DNA of 64,000 bases from Caldimonas mangrovi. Its GTDB lineage: Bacteria > Pseudomonadota > Gammaproteobacteria > Burkholderiales > Burkholderiaceae_C. Of the stretch, positions 26,546 to 35,530 are shown piece after piece (position 1 is the stretch's first letter; the number at the start of each line of letters is the position of its first letter). Position numbers and translations under genes: made by a program. The notes beneath the pieces were generated by a model. It saw only the letters and a program-made list of their open reading frames with translations. It was not told the DNA's origin and made no database searches. Location: the NCBI RefSeq assembly GCF_023721835.1, contig NZ_JAMKFE010000015.1, forward strand, positions 83,766-147,765. Reading direction: 5' to 3'.

Positions 26546-28072
26546 GTGCCCTTGTGGGACCGGAACGCCGGTTGGTGGCGTCTTGTCATGTGGTCGACGG
26601 CCGCGTTCGCGCTGCCCGGCCTCGCGAACGCCTTCGGCTTCGATGAACTGAGCGAGCGTGCGCGCCGCCTGGCGCAGCAGCCCCATCGCGCGTCGGCATC
26701 GACGCTGCCGGGGGAGTTGCAGGCGCTGAGCTACGACCAGTACCGCGACATCCGCTTCAAGCCCGAACGCGCGTTGTGGCGCGGCGAGGGCCTGCCCTTC
26801 GAGGTGATGTTCTTCCACCTCGGCAAGCAGCAGACCGAACCCGTGCTCATCAACGAAATCACGGCCCAGGGCGTGCGTCACGTCGGCTTCGATCGCGACA
26901 ACTTCGACTACGGCAAGAATCGGCTCTCGCCGCAGACGTGGGGCGATGTCGGCTTCGCCGGCTTCCGGGTCCACTTCCCGTTGAAGCAGGGAAATTACAA
27001 AGACGAACTGATCGTCTTCCTCGGTGCAAGCTATTTCCGCGCACTCGGCGCCGGGCAGCACTACGGCCTGTCGGCGCGCGGGCTGGCGATCGACACCGTC
27101 GGCGGCGAGCGAGAGGAGTTTCCGCGCTTCAAGGAGTTCTGGATCCGCAAGCCCGAGCGCGGCGCGGCCTCGCTGACCGTTTATGCGCTGCTCGACTCGC
27201 CGCGCGCCGCCGGCGCCTGGCAATTCGAAGTGAAGCCCGGCGAACAGACGCTCGTCGAGGTGCGTTCCAGGCTCTACCTGCGTGACGGCGTCGCGACGCT
27301 CGGCCTGGCGCCGCTGACCAGCATGTACATGTTCGGCGAGAACCAGCCGCACCCCGAGGATTTCCGCCCCGAGGTGCACGACTCCGACGGCCTGATGGTG
27401 GCCACGCGGGGTGGCGAGTGGCTGTGGCGCCCGCTGGTCAACCCGCGCCGGCCCCTGACCACGTCGTTCTCGATGCAGGGCCTGCAAGGTTACGGCCTGA
27501 TGCAGCGGGACCGGTCCTTCGGCAGCTATGAAGACACCGAGGCTCGCTACGAAAAGCGCCCCAGCACATGGATCGAGCCGGTCGGCGACTGGGGTCCGGG
27601 CCGCGTCGAACTGGTGCAGCTGCCGACGCCCGACGAAACCAACGACAACATCGTCGCCTACTGGGTGCCGGAGCGGCTACCCGCTGCCGGGCAGCCGCTC
27701 GAGCTGCGCTATCGCATGCGCTGGCAGGGCGACGCCCAGCAGCGCCCGCCCGGCGGCTGGGTCACACAGACCCGCTCGGGCCGCGGTTTTCAGCAACTGG
27801 CGAAGAACGAGCACCAGTTCATCGTCGATTTCACCGGCCCCAAGCTCGCGGACCTGCCCTTGCGGGCCGAGCTGCAGGCCATGGTCACCAGCGGCCCCAA
27901 CGGCCGCATCACCGAACGCAACGTCTACCGCAACGAGGCCAACAACTCGTGGCGCATGGCGGTGCGCGTCCAGCAGCTCTCAACGGCCGAGCCCGTCGAG
28001 TTGCGGGGCTATCTCCAACACGGCAACGACATCCTGACCGAGACATGGAGCAACATCATTCCCCCCCAATGA
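26546..28072 (+). CDS. mdoG: Periplasmic glucan biosynthesis protein MdoG/OpgG
   Basis: MdoG shapes osmoregulated periplasmic glucans in the periplasm. The 508-residue product starts at a GTG after AAAGGA and has a signal peptide ending about ALPGLANA (residue 29). The mature part shows the family blocks LSYDQYRDIRFKPERALW, LGASYFRALGAGQHYGLSAR, LAPLTSMYMFGENQPH and LQGYGLMQRDRSFGSYEDTE. It is the first gene of the mdoGH operon; mdoH overlaps its stop by four bases. A sigma-54 promoter and GlrR-like sites precede it, which suggests control by the adjacent GlrK/GlrR system. Confidence 0.95.
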   Translation: MPLWDRNAGWWRLVMWSTAAFALPGLANAFGFDELSERARRLAQQPHRASASTLPGELQALSYDQYRDIRFKPERALWRGEGLPFEVMFFHLGKQQTEPVLINEITAQGVRHVGFDRDNFDYGKNRLSPQTWGDVGFAGFRVHFPLKQGNYKDELIVFLGASYFRALGAGQHYGLSARGLAIDTVGGEREEFPRFKEFWIRKPERGAASLTVYALLDSPRAAGAWQFEVKPGEQTLVEVRSRLYLRDGVATLGLAPLTSMYMFGENQPHPEDFRPEVHDSDGLMVATRGGEWLWRPLVNPRRPLTTSFSMQGLQGYGLMQRDRSFGSYEDTEARYEKRPSTWIEPVGDWGPGRVELVQLPTPDETNDNIVAYWVPERLPAAGQPLELRYRMRWQGDAQQRPPGGWVTQTRSGRGFQQLAKNEHQFIVDFTGPKLADLPLRAELQAMVTSGPNGRITERNVYRNEANNSWRMAVRVQQLSTAEPVELRGYLQHGNDILTETWSNIIPPQ

Positions 28073-30324
28073 GCCCCCGTGGCGATCTCACGCCGCGCCT
28101 GCCCAGCACCACTGCCGGGGCAAGCGCGCCGCCGATACGCCGCGCCTCGATGCCGGCACAACCGTGGCGCGGCTTCCTGCGCGGGCTGGTGGATGGCATC
28201 GCAGGCCTGTTCAGGCAGCGCTCCGGTCAGCCCGCCGCCCCCCTGTCGGGCTGGGAGCAGGCGGCCGTCGTGCGACGTCGTGTTTTCCTCGGGCTGATCG
28301 CGCTGTCGACCACCGTGGCCACGGCCCTGATGGCACAGGTGCAGCCGCCCTACGAGCACCCGGCGTTGCAGTACGGCCAGATCGCACTGTTCGCACTGCT
28401 GTTCGCGTGGGTGTCCGCTGGCTTCTTCACCGCGGCGATGGGCTTCGTCGTCATGCTGCGCGGCGACCGGCACTCGTTGTCCCGGCACGACGTGGTGCAC
28501 GACCCGGTGCGGGCCGACGCGCGCACCGCGGTCATCATGCCGATCTGCAACGAGCACGTCAGCACGGTTTTCGCCGGGCTGCGCGCCACCTGCGAATCGC
28601 TCGCGGCGACCGGCGCGCAACGCCTGTTCGACATCTACATTCTGTCGGACAGCAACGACCCCGACATCCGCAGCGCCGAACTCGCGGCCTGGGGCGAGCT
28701 GCGCGCGACGCTGGGCGACAACGCACGCGTCTTCTACCGTTGGCGCCAGCGCCGCACCAAGCGCAAGGCCGGCAATGTGGCCGACTTCTGCCGTCGCTGG
28801 GGCAGCAACTACCGCTACATGGTGGTGCTCGATGCCGACAGCGTGATGAGCGGTGATTGCCTGCTGACCATGGTGCGCCTGATGGAAGCCAACCCGAAGG
28901 CCGGCATCATCCAGACCGCGCCGCAAGCCGTCGGCCATGCCACCGTGCACGCGCGTTCACAGCAGTTCGCCAGCCGCGTCACCGGCCGGCTGTTCACGCT
29001 GGGCATGCAGTACTGGCAACTGGGCGAGTCGCACTACTGGGGCCACAACGCGATCATTCGTGTCGAGCCCTTCATGAAGCACTGCGGCCTGGCACCGTTG
29101 CCCGGGCGTGGCGCGCTGAGCGGCGAGATCATGTCGCACGACTTCGTCGAGGCCGCGCTGATGCGTCGCGCCGGCTACCACGTCTGGCTGGTGACCGATC
29201 TGCCCGGCAGCTACGAGCAGCAGCCGCCCAACCTGATCGAGGAACTGCAACGCGACCGCCGCTGGTGCCAGGGCAACCTGCAGAACGCACGCCTGATCGC
29301 CGAGCCCGGGCTGCACGGCGTGCACCGCGCAATGCTCGCGACCGGTGCGATGGCATACGGCTCGGCGCCGCTGTGGCTGGCCTTCGTGGTGCTGGGCGCC
29401 GCGCTGTGGCTGACTGGCGGGCTGCAGGCCAGCGTGACGGCCTTCGGCATGCCGCTGGCCGTCGGTGGCTTGTGGGCCGGCACGCTGACGATGCTGGTGC
29501 TGCCGCGCGTGCTCGGCATACTCGGGATCGTCCTGCGCCAAGAGCAGCGCTTCTTCGGGGGCACCGGCGCACTCATCAAGAGCGCGTTCATCGAGGCCGG
29601 GCTGTCCGTGTTGCAGGCGCCGGTGCGCATGGTGGCGCACAGCATGTTCGTGTTGGCCGCCCTGACCGGTTGGCGCATCGACTGGAAATCGCCCCCGCGC
29701 GAAGCCCAGTCGATCGCGTGGCGCGACGCCGGCCGCCGGTTTGCGCCGAGCTGCGCGGTGGTGCTGCTCGCAGCGCTCGCCATCGCGGTCGTCAACCCCG
29801 CCGCGGTGCTGTGGATGGCGCCCATCGCGCTGCCGCTGCTGTTCGCGGTGCCGCTGGCCGTCTTCACGAGCCAGGAACGGCTCGGCGAACGCGTGCGCTC
29901 GTACGGCCTGCTGACCATCCCGGAGGAAAGCTGGACGCCGGCGGTATTGCGCCACGCCTGGGCTTACGCACGCCGCGAGACGCCGCCGGCCCGCTGGGCC
30001 GACGTGCTGCGCGACCCCGGCCTGTTCGACCTGGTGCGCAGCGCCATGGGTGCGCGCCACACCGGCCACGGTGGTCGGGCGGTTGCTCGCCGACGGCTTC
30101 TGCTCGACCTGTCGCCCGAGCGCAATGCCGACAGCCTCGCGCCGATGGAGCGCATGCGCTTCCTGAGCGAACCGCAAAGCCTGGAACAATTGCGCGTGCG
30201 TCACAGCGTGCTGCGCGGTCAGGTCTTCGGCCGCCAGCTCGCACGCGAACTGGAGTTGCCGCAGACGCACCATGCGCTCATCGTCAACGGCTTGCGGGCT
30301 GCGGGTGGCCGAGCGGTGCACTGA
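28069..30324 (+). CDS. mdoH: Glucans biosynthesis glucosyltransferase MdoH/OpgH
   Basis: MdoH is the inner-membrane enzyme that polymerises glucose from UDP-glucose for periplasmic glucans. The 751-residue protein has two N-terminal membrane helices, a GT2 domain with TAVIMPICNE, VLDADSVMSGD, the acidic SHDFVEAALMRRAG and the RRWCQGNLQ acceptor motif, and several C-terminal membrane helices. The start overlaps the mdoG stop (ATGA). The very N-terminal 55 residues are polar and may carry the regulatory region found in E. coli OpgH. Full length and intact. Confidence 0.95.
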   Translation: MSPRGDLTPRLPSTTAGASAPPIRRASMPAQPWRGFLRGLVDGIAGLFRQRSGQPAAPLSGWEQAAVVRRRVFLGLIALSTTVATALMAQVQPPYEHPALQYGQIALFALLFAWVSAGFFTAAMGFVVMLRGDRHSLSRHDVVHDPVRADARTAVIMPICNEHVSTVFAGLRATCESLAATGAQRLFDIYILSDSNDPDIRSAELAAWGELRATLGDNARVFYRWRQRRTKRKAGNVADFCRRWGSNYRYMVVLDADSVMSGDCLLTMVRLMEANPKAGIIQTAPQAVGHATVHARSQQFASRVTGRLFTLGMQYWQLGESHYWGHNAIIRVEPFMKHCGLAPLPGRGALSGEIMSHDFVEAALMRRAGYHVWLVTDLPGSYEQQPPNLIEELQRDRRWCQGNLQNARLIAEPGLHGVHRAMLATGAMAYGSAPLWLAFVVLGAALWLTGGLQASVTAFGMPLAVGGLWAGTLTMLVLPRVLGILGIVLRQEQRFFGGTGALIKSAFIEAGLSVLQAPVRMVAHSMFVLAALTGWRIDWKSPPREAQSIAWRDAGRRFAPSCAVVLLAALAIAVVNPAAVLWMAPIALPLLFAVPLAVFTSQERLGERVRSYGLLTIPEESWTPAVLRHAWAYARRETPPARWADVLRDPGLFDLVRSAMGARHTGHGGRAVARRRLLLDLSPERNADSLAPMERMRFLSEPQSLEQLRVRHSVLRGQVFGRQLARELELPQTHHALIVNGLRAAGGRAVH

Positions 30325-30380
30325 AGCACGGCACAATCGTCTTTCTCGGGCGCGCCACGCGCCTGGGGGAGACGTCGTCT

Positions 30381-31055
30381 ATGAGCCAACTCACCCGCTG
30401 GCTGCGTGAAAACCGCGGCCTCATTGCTTTCCTGCTGTTGTTCGGGTTGTTCAGAACGGCCGTGGCCGACTGGAATCCCATCCCTTCGGGTTCGATGCGT
30501 CCGACACTGCGAGAAGGCGACGTCGTCTTCGTCAACCGGCTCGCCTACCAGGTCAAGTTGCCCCTGACCGACATCGTGCTGGCCCGCACCGGCGAGGTGT
30601 CGCGTGGCGACATCGTCACTTTCTCGTCACCCGAGGACGGCACCCGCCTCATCAAGCGCGTGGTCGGTCTGCCCGGCGACGTGGTTTCGATGCGTGGCAA
30701 GGTGTTGTCGATCAACGGCCTGCCTCTCGGCTACCGGACGACCGGCACCGTGTTGGAGCCCGTCGCGGGCCGGCAGGTGCCGGCAACGCGGCTGCATGAG
30801 CAGCTCGGCGAGCACCAACATGCCCTGCAATGGCTCGACGGCCTGGCCACCGTGCCCGATTTCGGCCCGGTGACGGTACCGGCCGATGCCTACCTGGTGC
30901 TCGGCGACAACCGTGACGACAGCGCCGACTCTCGTTACTTCGGCTTCGTGCCACACCACCTGCTGATCGGACGCGCAGAGCGCGTGCTGGTGTCTGTCGA
31001 CCTGCTCGGGCGCTGGGCGCCGCAATTCGCACGCTTCGGGATGAGGCTGCAATAG
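30381..31055 (+). CDS. lepB: Signal peptidase I
   Basis: This 224-residue protein removes signal peptides at the outer face of the inner membrane. It has one N-terminal helix (about 13-28), catalytic Ser38 in PSGSMRPTL and catalytic Lys92 in IKRVVGLPGD, then the LVLGDNRDDSADSRYFGFV box. With only one membrane helix it is shorter than the usual proteobacterial LepB and is not next to lepA or rnc, so it may be a second signal peptidase. It follows mdoH by 56 bases and has GGGGGAG before its ATG, so it may be read from the mdoGH transcript. Confidence 0.92.
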   Translation: MSQLTRWLRENRGLIAFLLLFGLFRTAVADWNPIPSGSMRPTLREGDVVFVNRLAYQVKLPLTDIVLARTGEVSRGDIVTFSSPEDGTRLIKRVVGLPGDVVSMRGKVLSINGLPLGYRTTGTVLEPVAGRQVPATRLHEQLGEHQHALQWLDGLATVPDFGPVTVPADAYLVLGDNRDDSADSRYFGFVPHHLLIGRAERVLVSVDLLGRWAPQFARFGMRLQ

Positions 31056-31070
31056 CCTCCGCGCGCGGAA

Positions 31071-32471
31071 CTACTTGATGCCGGCGAGCGCGGCCCGCGC
31101 CTTGGTCCGATCTGCATCGCTGCCGAGTTCGGCACAGAGCAGCTCATAGAATTCCGCGCGGGTGGTCGCCTTGGCCGCGGCCTTCTTGGTCACGATCTTC
31201 GCGATCGGCCCGATGTGACCCGCGAGTATGCGTTGCGCCTGCTCGATCACTTGCGCGTCGAGCCGCAGGTGCGTGCTCAACACGGTGGCCGTGCCGCCCG
31301 TGCTGCGCTGGGCCCGCACGCTGACGCCACTGGTGGTGTGCTGCATGAATGCAGCCCGCTCCGGCTCCGTCGGCAAATGCTCCGCCAACCGCGAGGCGAG
31401 CGTCTCGATGTCGAAGCAGTCGCGCGCGGCACGCCGTACCAGCACCTTCGCGACCGGGCCGACATACTTGGCCAGCGTGGCTTCCAGATGCGACAGCGTC
31501 GACGCGTCCCAGTGCGTCGGCGGCGCGGTGGTGACGGCCCCCGACGAGCCGCTGCGCACGGCACTCGACACGCTGCCTGCGCCCCGCGGTTCCGGTCGCA
31601 TCACTTCCATGATCACCGTCTCCTCCGACACCGTCGGCTTGACGGGCTCGTCCGCGTGGCTGGTCAGGGCCTCGAGAAACAGCAGCGCATTGGCATAGCG
31701 GGCCTCGGGCCGCTTGGCGAGTGCCGTGGCGACGATCTGGTCGTAGACGACCGGGCGGGTCGAGCCGGCATGCTGAGAGGGCCACACCGGCTCCTCGTGC
31801 ACGATCTTGTACATCAGCGTTTCGGCACTGCCGTTGAACGGCAGTTGCCCGGTGAGCAGCTGGTACAGCAGCACGCCGGCGGCCCACACATCGACGCGAT
31901 GGTCCAGCGGCTGACCGGTGTACTGCTCGGGCGACATGTAGCCCGGCGTGCCGACCACCGAGTTCACCTGGGTCAAGCCGATCGCATCGACGCGCGCGAT
32001 ACCGAAATCGGCGATCTTCAGCCGGCCCTGGCGCGTGATGATCAGGTTGGCCGGCTTGATGTCGCGGTGCCACACCCCCTGCTCGTGCGCATGGTCGAGC
32101 GCGGCGAGCAACTGCGTCATGATGCTCAGCACGTCCTGGTCAGGGAAGCGCGTCTTGCGCGACAGGTAGTGCGACAGACTGTTGCCCTCGACGAACTCCA
32201 TCGCGATGAAGGCCTGGTCCTGGTCCTCGCCGTACTCATAAACCGCCACGATGCCGGGGTGCAGCAGCCGCCCTGCGGCCTGCGCCTCGTTGCGAAAGCG
32301 CGCCGCGACCGACTGGCCGTGCTCGCTGTCGTCGATCAATTGCCGGCGGATGGTCTTGATCGCCACCTGCCGCTTGATGTGCGGATCGAAGGCCTTGTAG
32401 ACCACCCCCATCGCGCCCTCGCCGAGGACACCGGTGATGGGGTACTTGCCCAGCCGTTCAGGGTGCTTCAT
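31071..32471 (-). CDS. Soluble Hanks-type Ser/Thr protein kinase with duplicated C-terminal domain
   Basis: The 466-residue product has a complete kinase domain (about 8-275): glycine loop GEGAMGVVY (17-25), Lys39, catalytic HRDIKPAN with Asp137, DFG with Asp155 and activation-segment GTPGYMSPEQ. No membrane helix is present. The C-terminal part holds two copies of a helical motif, KYVGPVAKVLVRRAA (about 335-349) and GHIGPIAKIVTKKAA (about 419-433), as seen in a domain of unknown function attached to proteobacterial kinases. The gene starts 16 bases after the haem-receptor gene, so the kinase is probably the output of that receptor. Confidence 0.9.
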   Translation of the reverse strand: MKHPERLGKYPITGVLGEGAMGVVYKAFDPHIKRQVAIKTIRRQLIDDSEHGQSVAARFRNEAQAAGRLLHPGIVAVYEYGEDQDQAFIAMEFVEGNSLSHYLSRKTRFPDQDVLSIMTQLLAALDHAHEQGVWHRDIKPANLIITRQGRLKIADFGIARVDAIGLTQVNSVVGTPGYMSPEQYTGQPLDHRVDVWAAGVLLYQLLTGQLPFNGSAETLMYKIVHEEPVWPSQHAGSTRPVVYDQIVATALAKRPEARYANALLFLEALTSHADEPVKPTVSEETVIMEVMRPEPRGAGSVSSAVRSGSSGAVTTAPPTHWDASTLSHLEATLAKYVGPVAKVLVRRAARDCFDIETLASRLAEHLPTEPERAAFMQHTTSGVSVRAQRSTGGTATVLSTHLRLDAQVIEQAQRILAGHIGPIAKIVTKKAAAKATTRAEFYELLCAELGSDADRTKARAALAGIK

Positions 32472-32487
32472 GCGTCACCTTGCGGCA

Positions 32488-33360
32488 TCAGGTGTCGAGC
32501 ATCTTCATCGCCTGCACCAGGCTCTTGCGCATGCGCGTGAAGGAATCGGCCAGTGTGCCGATCTCGTCGCGGCTCCTGGCGGTGAACTCCGGGGCTTCGA
32601 GTTCACCCAGACTCACGCGGTCGGCAATCTTCGACAGGCGGCTCACCGGCTGGATCACCAGCTTCCACAACATCAGGTTCAGGGCCAGGCCGATCAGCAC
32701 GAAAACGCCGGTCAGCATCGTCATGAAGACACTGAAGGCGCGGTTCGCCCGCTCCAGCGGCACGGCCATCGGCACCGAGACGATCTGCGCGCCGATGATC
32801 TCGTTGTGGTTCCAGCCGAAGCCGTTGGCCGGGCCGTAGCGATCCACCATCGGCTTAGGGGCTGCATCGACCGTGCTGTGGCAGCGCAGGCAGGCCGCGT
32901 CCTTGATCTGGATCGGCCGGGCAATGTAGAGCGAACGGCCGCTCGGCGTGTCGCGCTGGCCGACGAATTCGGTCTGCGCCGGCGTGTTGCGGAACTGGTT
33001 GACGATGTCCACTTCCCACTCGACCGCGCGGTCGCGCGGGTTGGTCGGATTCAGCGTCGCTTCCTTGTAGGCGTAGTCCGGGTACTTCTTGTGCAGCGTC
33101 GCCAGCACTTCGGTGGCCGAGTACGCAGGCACCGACTGGGGCAGGAAGCTGTATTTCATCTGCGTCTCGAGCAGCGGCGCGATCTGGCCCGAGGTGTAGC
33201 CACGCACTGCCAGCGCCTTCTCCATCAACAGGCGCGCATGGTCGAGCACTTCGTCCTGGGCATTGCGCTGCAGCAGATCACGGGTGATGTACCCGGTGGC
33301 GCCGAGGCCGAGCACGAAAACCAGCACAAAGACCAGGTTGAACTTGAGCAGCAGTTTCAT
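32488..33360 (-). CDS. Tll0287-like (DUF3365) haem-binding HAMP receptor without output domain
   Basis: The 290-residue product has a transmembrane helix at about 6-26, a periplasmic Tll0287-like domain (about 30-205) with a c-type haem motif CLRCH (157-161), a second helix at about 208-232 and a HAMP domain (about 233-285), and then stops. Such domains sense redox state or small gases through haem and usually sit in front of kinase or cyclase modules. Here no such module is attached, which suggests that the signal passes to a separate protein. The Ser/Thr kinase gene begins 16 bases downstream. The FecR gene lies 44 bases upstream. Confidence 0.85.
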   Translation of the reverse strand: MKLLLKFNLVFVLVFVLGLGATGYITRDLLQRNAQDEVLDHARLLMEKALAVRGYTSGQIAPLLETQMKYSFLPQSVPAYSATEVLATLHKKYPDYAYKEATLNPTNPRDRAVEWEVDIVNQFRNTPAQTEFVGQRDTPSGRSLYIARPIQIKDAACLRCHSTVDAAPKPMVDRYGPANGFGWNHNEIIGAQIVSVPMAVPLERANRAFSVFMTMLTGVFVLIGLALNLMLWKLVIQPVSRLSKIADRVSLGELEAPEFTARSRDEIGTLADSFTRMRKSLVQAMKMLDT

Positions 33361-33404
33361 GGAGTCTCACAGAGTCGGGCATGTTGTTGTCGATCGGGCG
33401 CCGG

Positions 33405-34307
33405 TCAGCGTGCGCCCGCCGCGCCGGCCGGCGCCGATGCGGCCACGGGCGGTTTGGGCAGGTACTTCTCGGGGAACAGCACGCGGTCCCACTCGGGGTG
33501 CGCGCGCAGGTTGGCGATCAATGCCTGGCGAAAGCCGTCGTCGTTGGCCAGCGATTTCCAGCGCGAGACGAAGTTCGCCCGCACCGCGCGCTCGGCTTGC
33601 AGCCAGCCTTTGAGGTCTTCGTAGTCCACCGTGCGCTGCGCCCTGGGCTGGATCGTTTGTGCGCCGTAGCGGTCGGACAGCGGCGGCAGCGTGTCGCGGA
33701 AAGCGCGGGGCATGCGCTCCAGCATCTCGCCTGGCGGCCGCTGACCGACGGCGCCCTTGTCGGCGCCCCGTCGCCAGTAGCTCTCGCCACCCTTCAGCGA
33801 CAAGCTCGGGCCGGCATTGCCGCTGCGGCGCTCGACCACTTTCAGCGGCCGCGTCTCGGCGAAAACAAAGCTTTCGGCATCATCGATGAACGCAACCACC
33901 ACGCCTTCGACCTCGCTGACGTCGTACTCGGGCGACGAAAAGCCCGCCTGGCCCTTGGCTCGGCCTGCGCCAGTCAGCTTCACCCAGCCCTGCCGCAGGT
34001 ACAGATCGGCCGGCCGCCGCTCGCGCTTGCCCGACGCCAGCTTGGGTGCCAGCAGCACCGCGGTGCCGGGCCCGAGATCGGCGATGCGGCCGTCCTTGAA
34101 CTCGATCCTCAGCAGGCCGGTCTTGGGACCCGTCTCGACGATGTCTTCCGGCTGGAGCCGAACGCCCTCGCCAAGCGCAAAGCGCTCCGACTCGCGCACC
34201 AGCGCAGCGTCCCCTTCCAGGATGGTCACGATCGCATGCGCATCGGCTGCCGTCGCCCAGGCAGGCAACAGCGCCAACAACAACAGAATCGTTCGAAGAC
34301 AAAACAT
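33405..34307 (-). CDS. FecR-domain periplasmic protein
   Basis: This 300-residue protein has a signal peptide (MFCLRTILLLLALLPAWATA) and a FecR domain at about 25-130 (AIVTILEGDAALVRESERFA, PEDIVETGPKTGLLRIEF, LGPGTAVLLAP). The C-terminal half contains WRRGADKGAVGQRPPGEMLE and a Pro/Ala-rich end. FecR domains take part in transmembrane signalling or serve as extracytoplasmic scaffolds. No sigma factor or TonB receptor lies nearby; instead it heads the operon with the haem receptor and the Ser/Thr kinase. Its role is inferred from that context. Confidence 0.82.
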   Translation of the reverse strand: MFCLRTILLLLALLPAWATAADAHAIVTILEGDAALVRESERFALGEGVRLQPEDIVETGPKTGLLRIEFKDGRIADLGPGTAVLLAPKLASGKRERRPADLYLRQGWVKLTGAGRAKGQAGFSSPEYDVSEVEGVVVAFIDDAESFVFAETRPLKVVERRSGNAGPSLSLKGGESYWRRGADKGAVGQRPPGEMLERMPRAFRDTLPPLSDRYGAQTIQPRAQRTVDYEDLKGWLQAERAVRANFVSRWKSLANDDGFRQALIANLRAHPEWDRVLFPEKYLPKPPVAASAPAGAAGAR

Positions 34308-34492
34308 CTCGCTCCCTACTCCTGCACGGCGGGCGCCGCGCTTCCCCGGCTGCGTTTACAGCAGAATCATATTGTTGCAGCTGCTGCGATGGTATCCGGC
34401 GGATCCCTTCGCCCACCTAGGGGGGGCCTGCCTTCTGGCTGTGTTGCCAAATACTTCACTGCCAGCGGGGAATTTGCACCGGAAACGGCGGC

Positions 34493-35419
34493 TCAGCCCA
34501 ACAGCTCGATGCCCGGCAGCAGCCGCATGCACTGCTCGCGCACGATGCCGAGCAGGTCGACCAGGTAGGGTTTGACCGCCAGCGTCTTCGGCGCAGTTGC
34601 ATGCAGCTCGCTCCACAACCCCTTCGGCCCGATGCGCTTGGCGACCACGTAGTCGTAGTCGACATAGTTCTTGACGCCCCAGTTCGGCAGCGCCGCGACC
34701 CCTCGACGGCTGGCGACCAGTTGCAGGATCGCGATGGTGAGTTCGGCCGTGCGCCGCTCGAAGGCGATGCCGGCCGGTCGCAGCACCTCGCGGATCACGT
34801 CGATGCGTTCTTCGGGCACCGGGTAGGTGATCAGCGTCTCGCCTGCGAAATCCTCGGCCTGCAGGCGCCGCCGGTGGCGCAGGCGGTGCTCGACCGGCAG
34901 CACACCGAGGATCTCGAAGCGAAACAGCGGCCAGCTCGCCAGGCCGCGCCGTCCCGACGTCCTCGCACCGGGCGGCGAGCCGATCACCAGCTCGCACTTG
35001 CCGTCGCCCAGCAGCGTCATCGGGTCGCTGTGGAACCCCGCCACCAGGTCGACCTCGACCTCCGGCCAGCGACGGCGGAACTCGTCCATCACTGGCATCA
35101 GCCAGTCGAAGCAGGTGTGACACTCGAGCGCGATGCGCAATTCGCCGCGGGTGTCGCTGTGCGCACGCGCCAGATCCCGTTCGGCCGCGGCCACCCCAGG
35201 CAGTACTTCTCGCGCCAGCACCAGCAGCCGTTCGCCGGCGGGCGTGAACCGCAGGCCCTGGCTGGTGCGCTGAAACAGCGGCACGCCGTAGTGTGCTTCA
35301 ACCGCCCGCACCTGGTGTGACAGCGCGGACTGCGTCAGATGCAGGCGTTCGGCAGCAGCAGCGAGCTTGCCGGTCTCGGCGATCGCCAACAGCGAGCGCA
35401 GGTGTCGTAGTTCGAGCAT
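34493..35419 (-). CDS. metR: LysR-type regulator MetR
   Basis: MetR activates methionine genes with homocysteine as co-inducer. The 308-residue product has the LysR helix-turn-helix (about 1-60: LRHLRSLLAIAETGKLAAAA, LTQSALSHQVRAVE) and a ligand domain with ELRIALECHTCFDWLMPVM and VDLVAGFHSDP, typical of MetR. It is read away from metE across 111 bases that contain two MetR-like boxes, the standard autoregulated arrangement. The 185 bases after its stop up to the FecR gene hold no feature I recognise. Confidence 0.94.
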   Translation of the reverse strand: MLELRHLRSLLAIAETGKLAAAAERLHLTQSALSHQVRAVEAHYGVPLFQRTSQGLRFTPAGERLLVLAREVLPGVAAAERDLARAHSDTRGELRIALECHTCFDWLMPVMDEFRRRWPEVEVDLVAGFHSDPMTLLGDGKCELVIGSPPGARTSGRRGLASWPLFRFEILGVLPVEHRLRHRRRLQAEDFAGETLITYPVPEERIDVIREVLRPAGIAFERRTAELTIAILQLVASRRGVAALPNWGVKNYVDYDYVVAKRIGPKGLWSELHATAPKTLAVKPYLVDLLGIVREQCMRLLPGIELLG

Positions 35420-35427
35420 GAGGTTCG

Positions 35428-35446
35428 ACTTGAATGAAATTCAAGT
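35428..35446. promoter_or_regulatory. MetR box between metR and metE
   Basis: ACTTGAA-TGAAA-TTCAAGT is a perfect inverted repeat of seven bases per arm and contains the MetR consensus TGAA-N5-TTCA. It lies 8 bases from the metR start and 84 bases from the metE start, fit for control of both. Confidence 0.85.
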
Positions 35447-35451
35447 TCTTC

Positions 35452-35464
35452 TGAAAAGATTTCG
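35452..35464. promoter_or_regulatory. Second, imperfect MetR box
   Basis: TGAA-AAGAT-TTCG matches the MetR pattern in seven of eight fixed bases. Its centre is 21 bases from that of the perfect box, two helical turns, so both sites face the same side of the DNA. Confidence 0.6.
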
Positions 35465-35530
35465 CTTGATCGAAGGAGTGTCCCAAACCAGACTGCACAG
35501 CGTCAACCGCAACCTCACACCCGCACCCTC

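Noticed and set aside
31058..31069. TCCGCGCGCGGA between lepB and the kinase gene as a terminator
   Set aside because: It is a short self-complementary run with no loop and no T tract.
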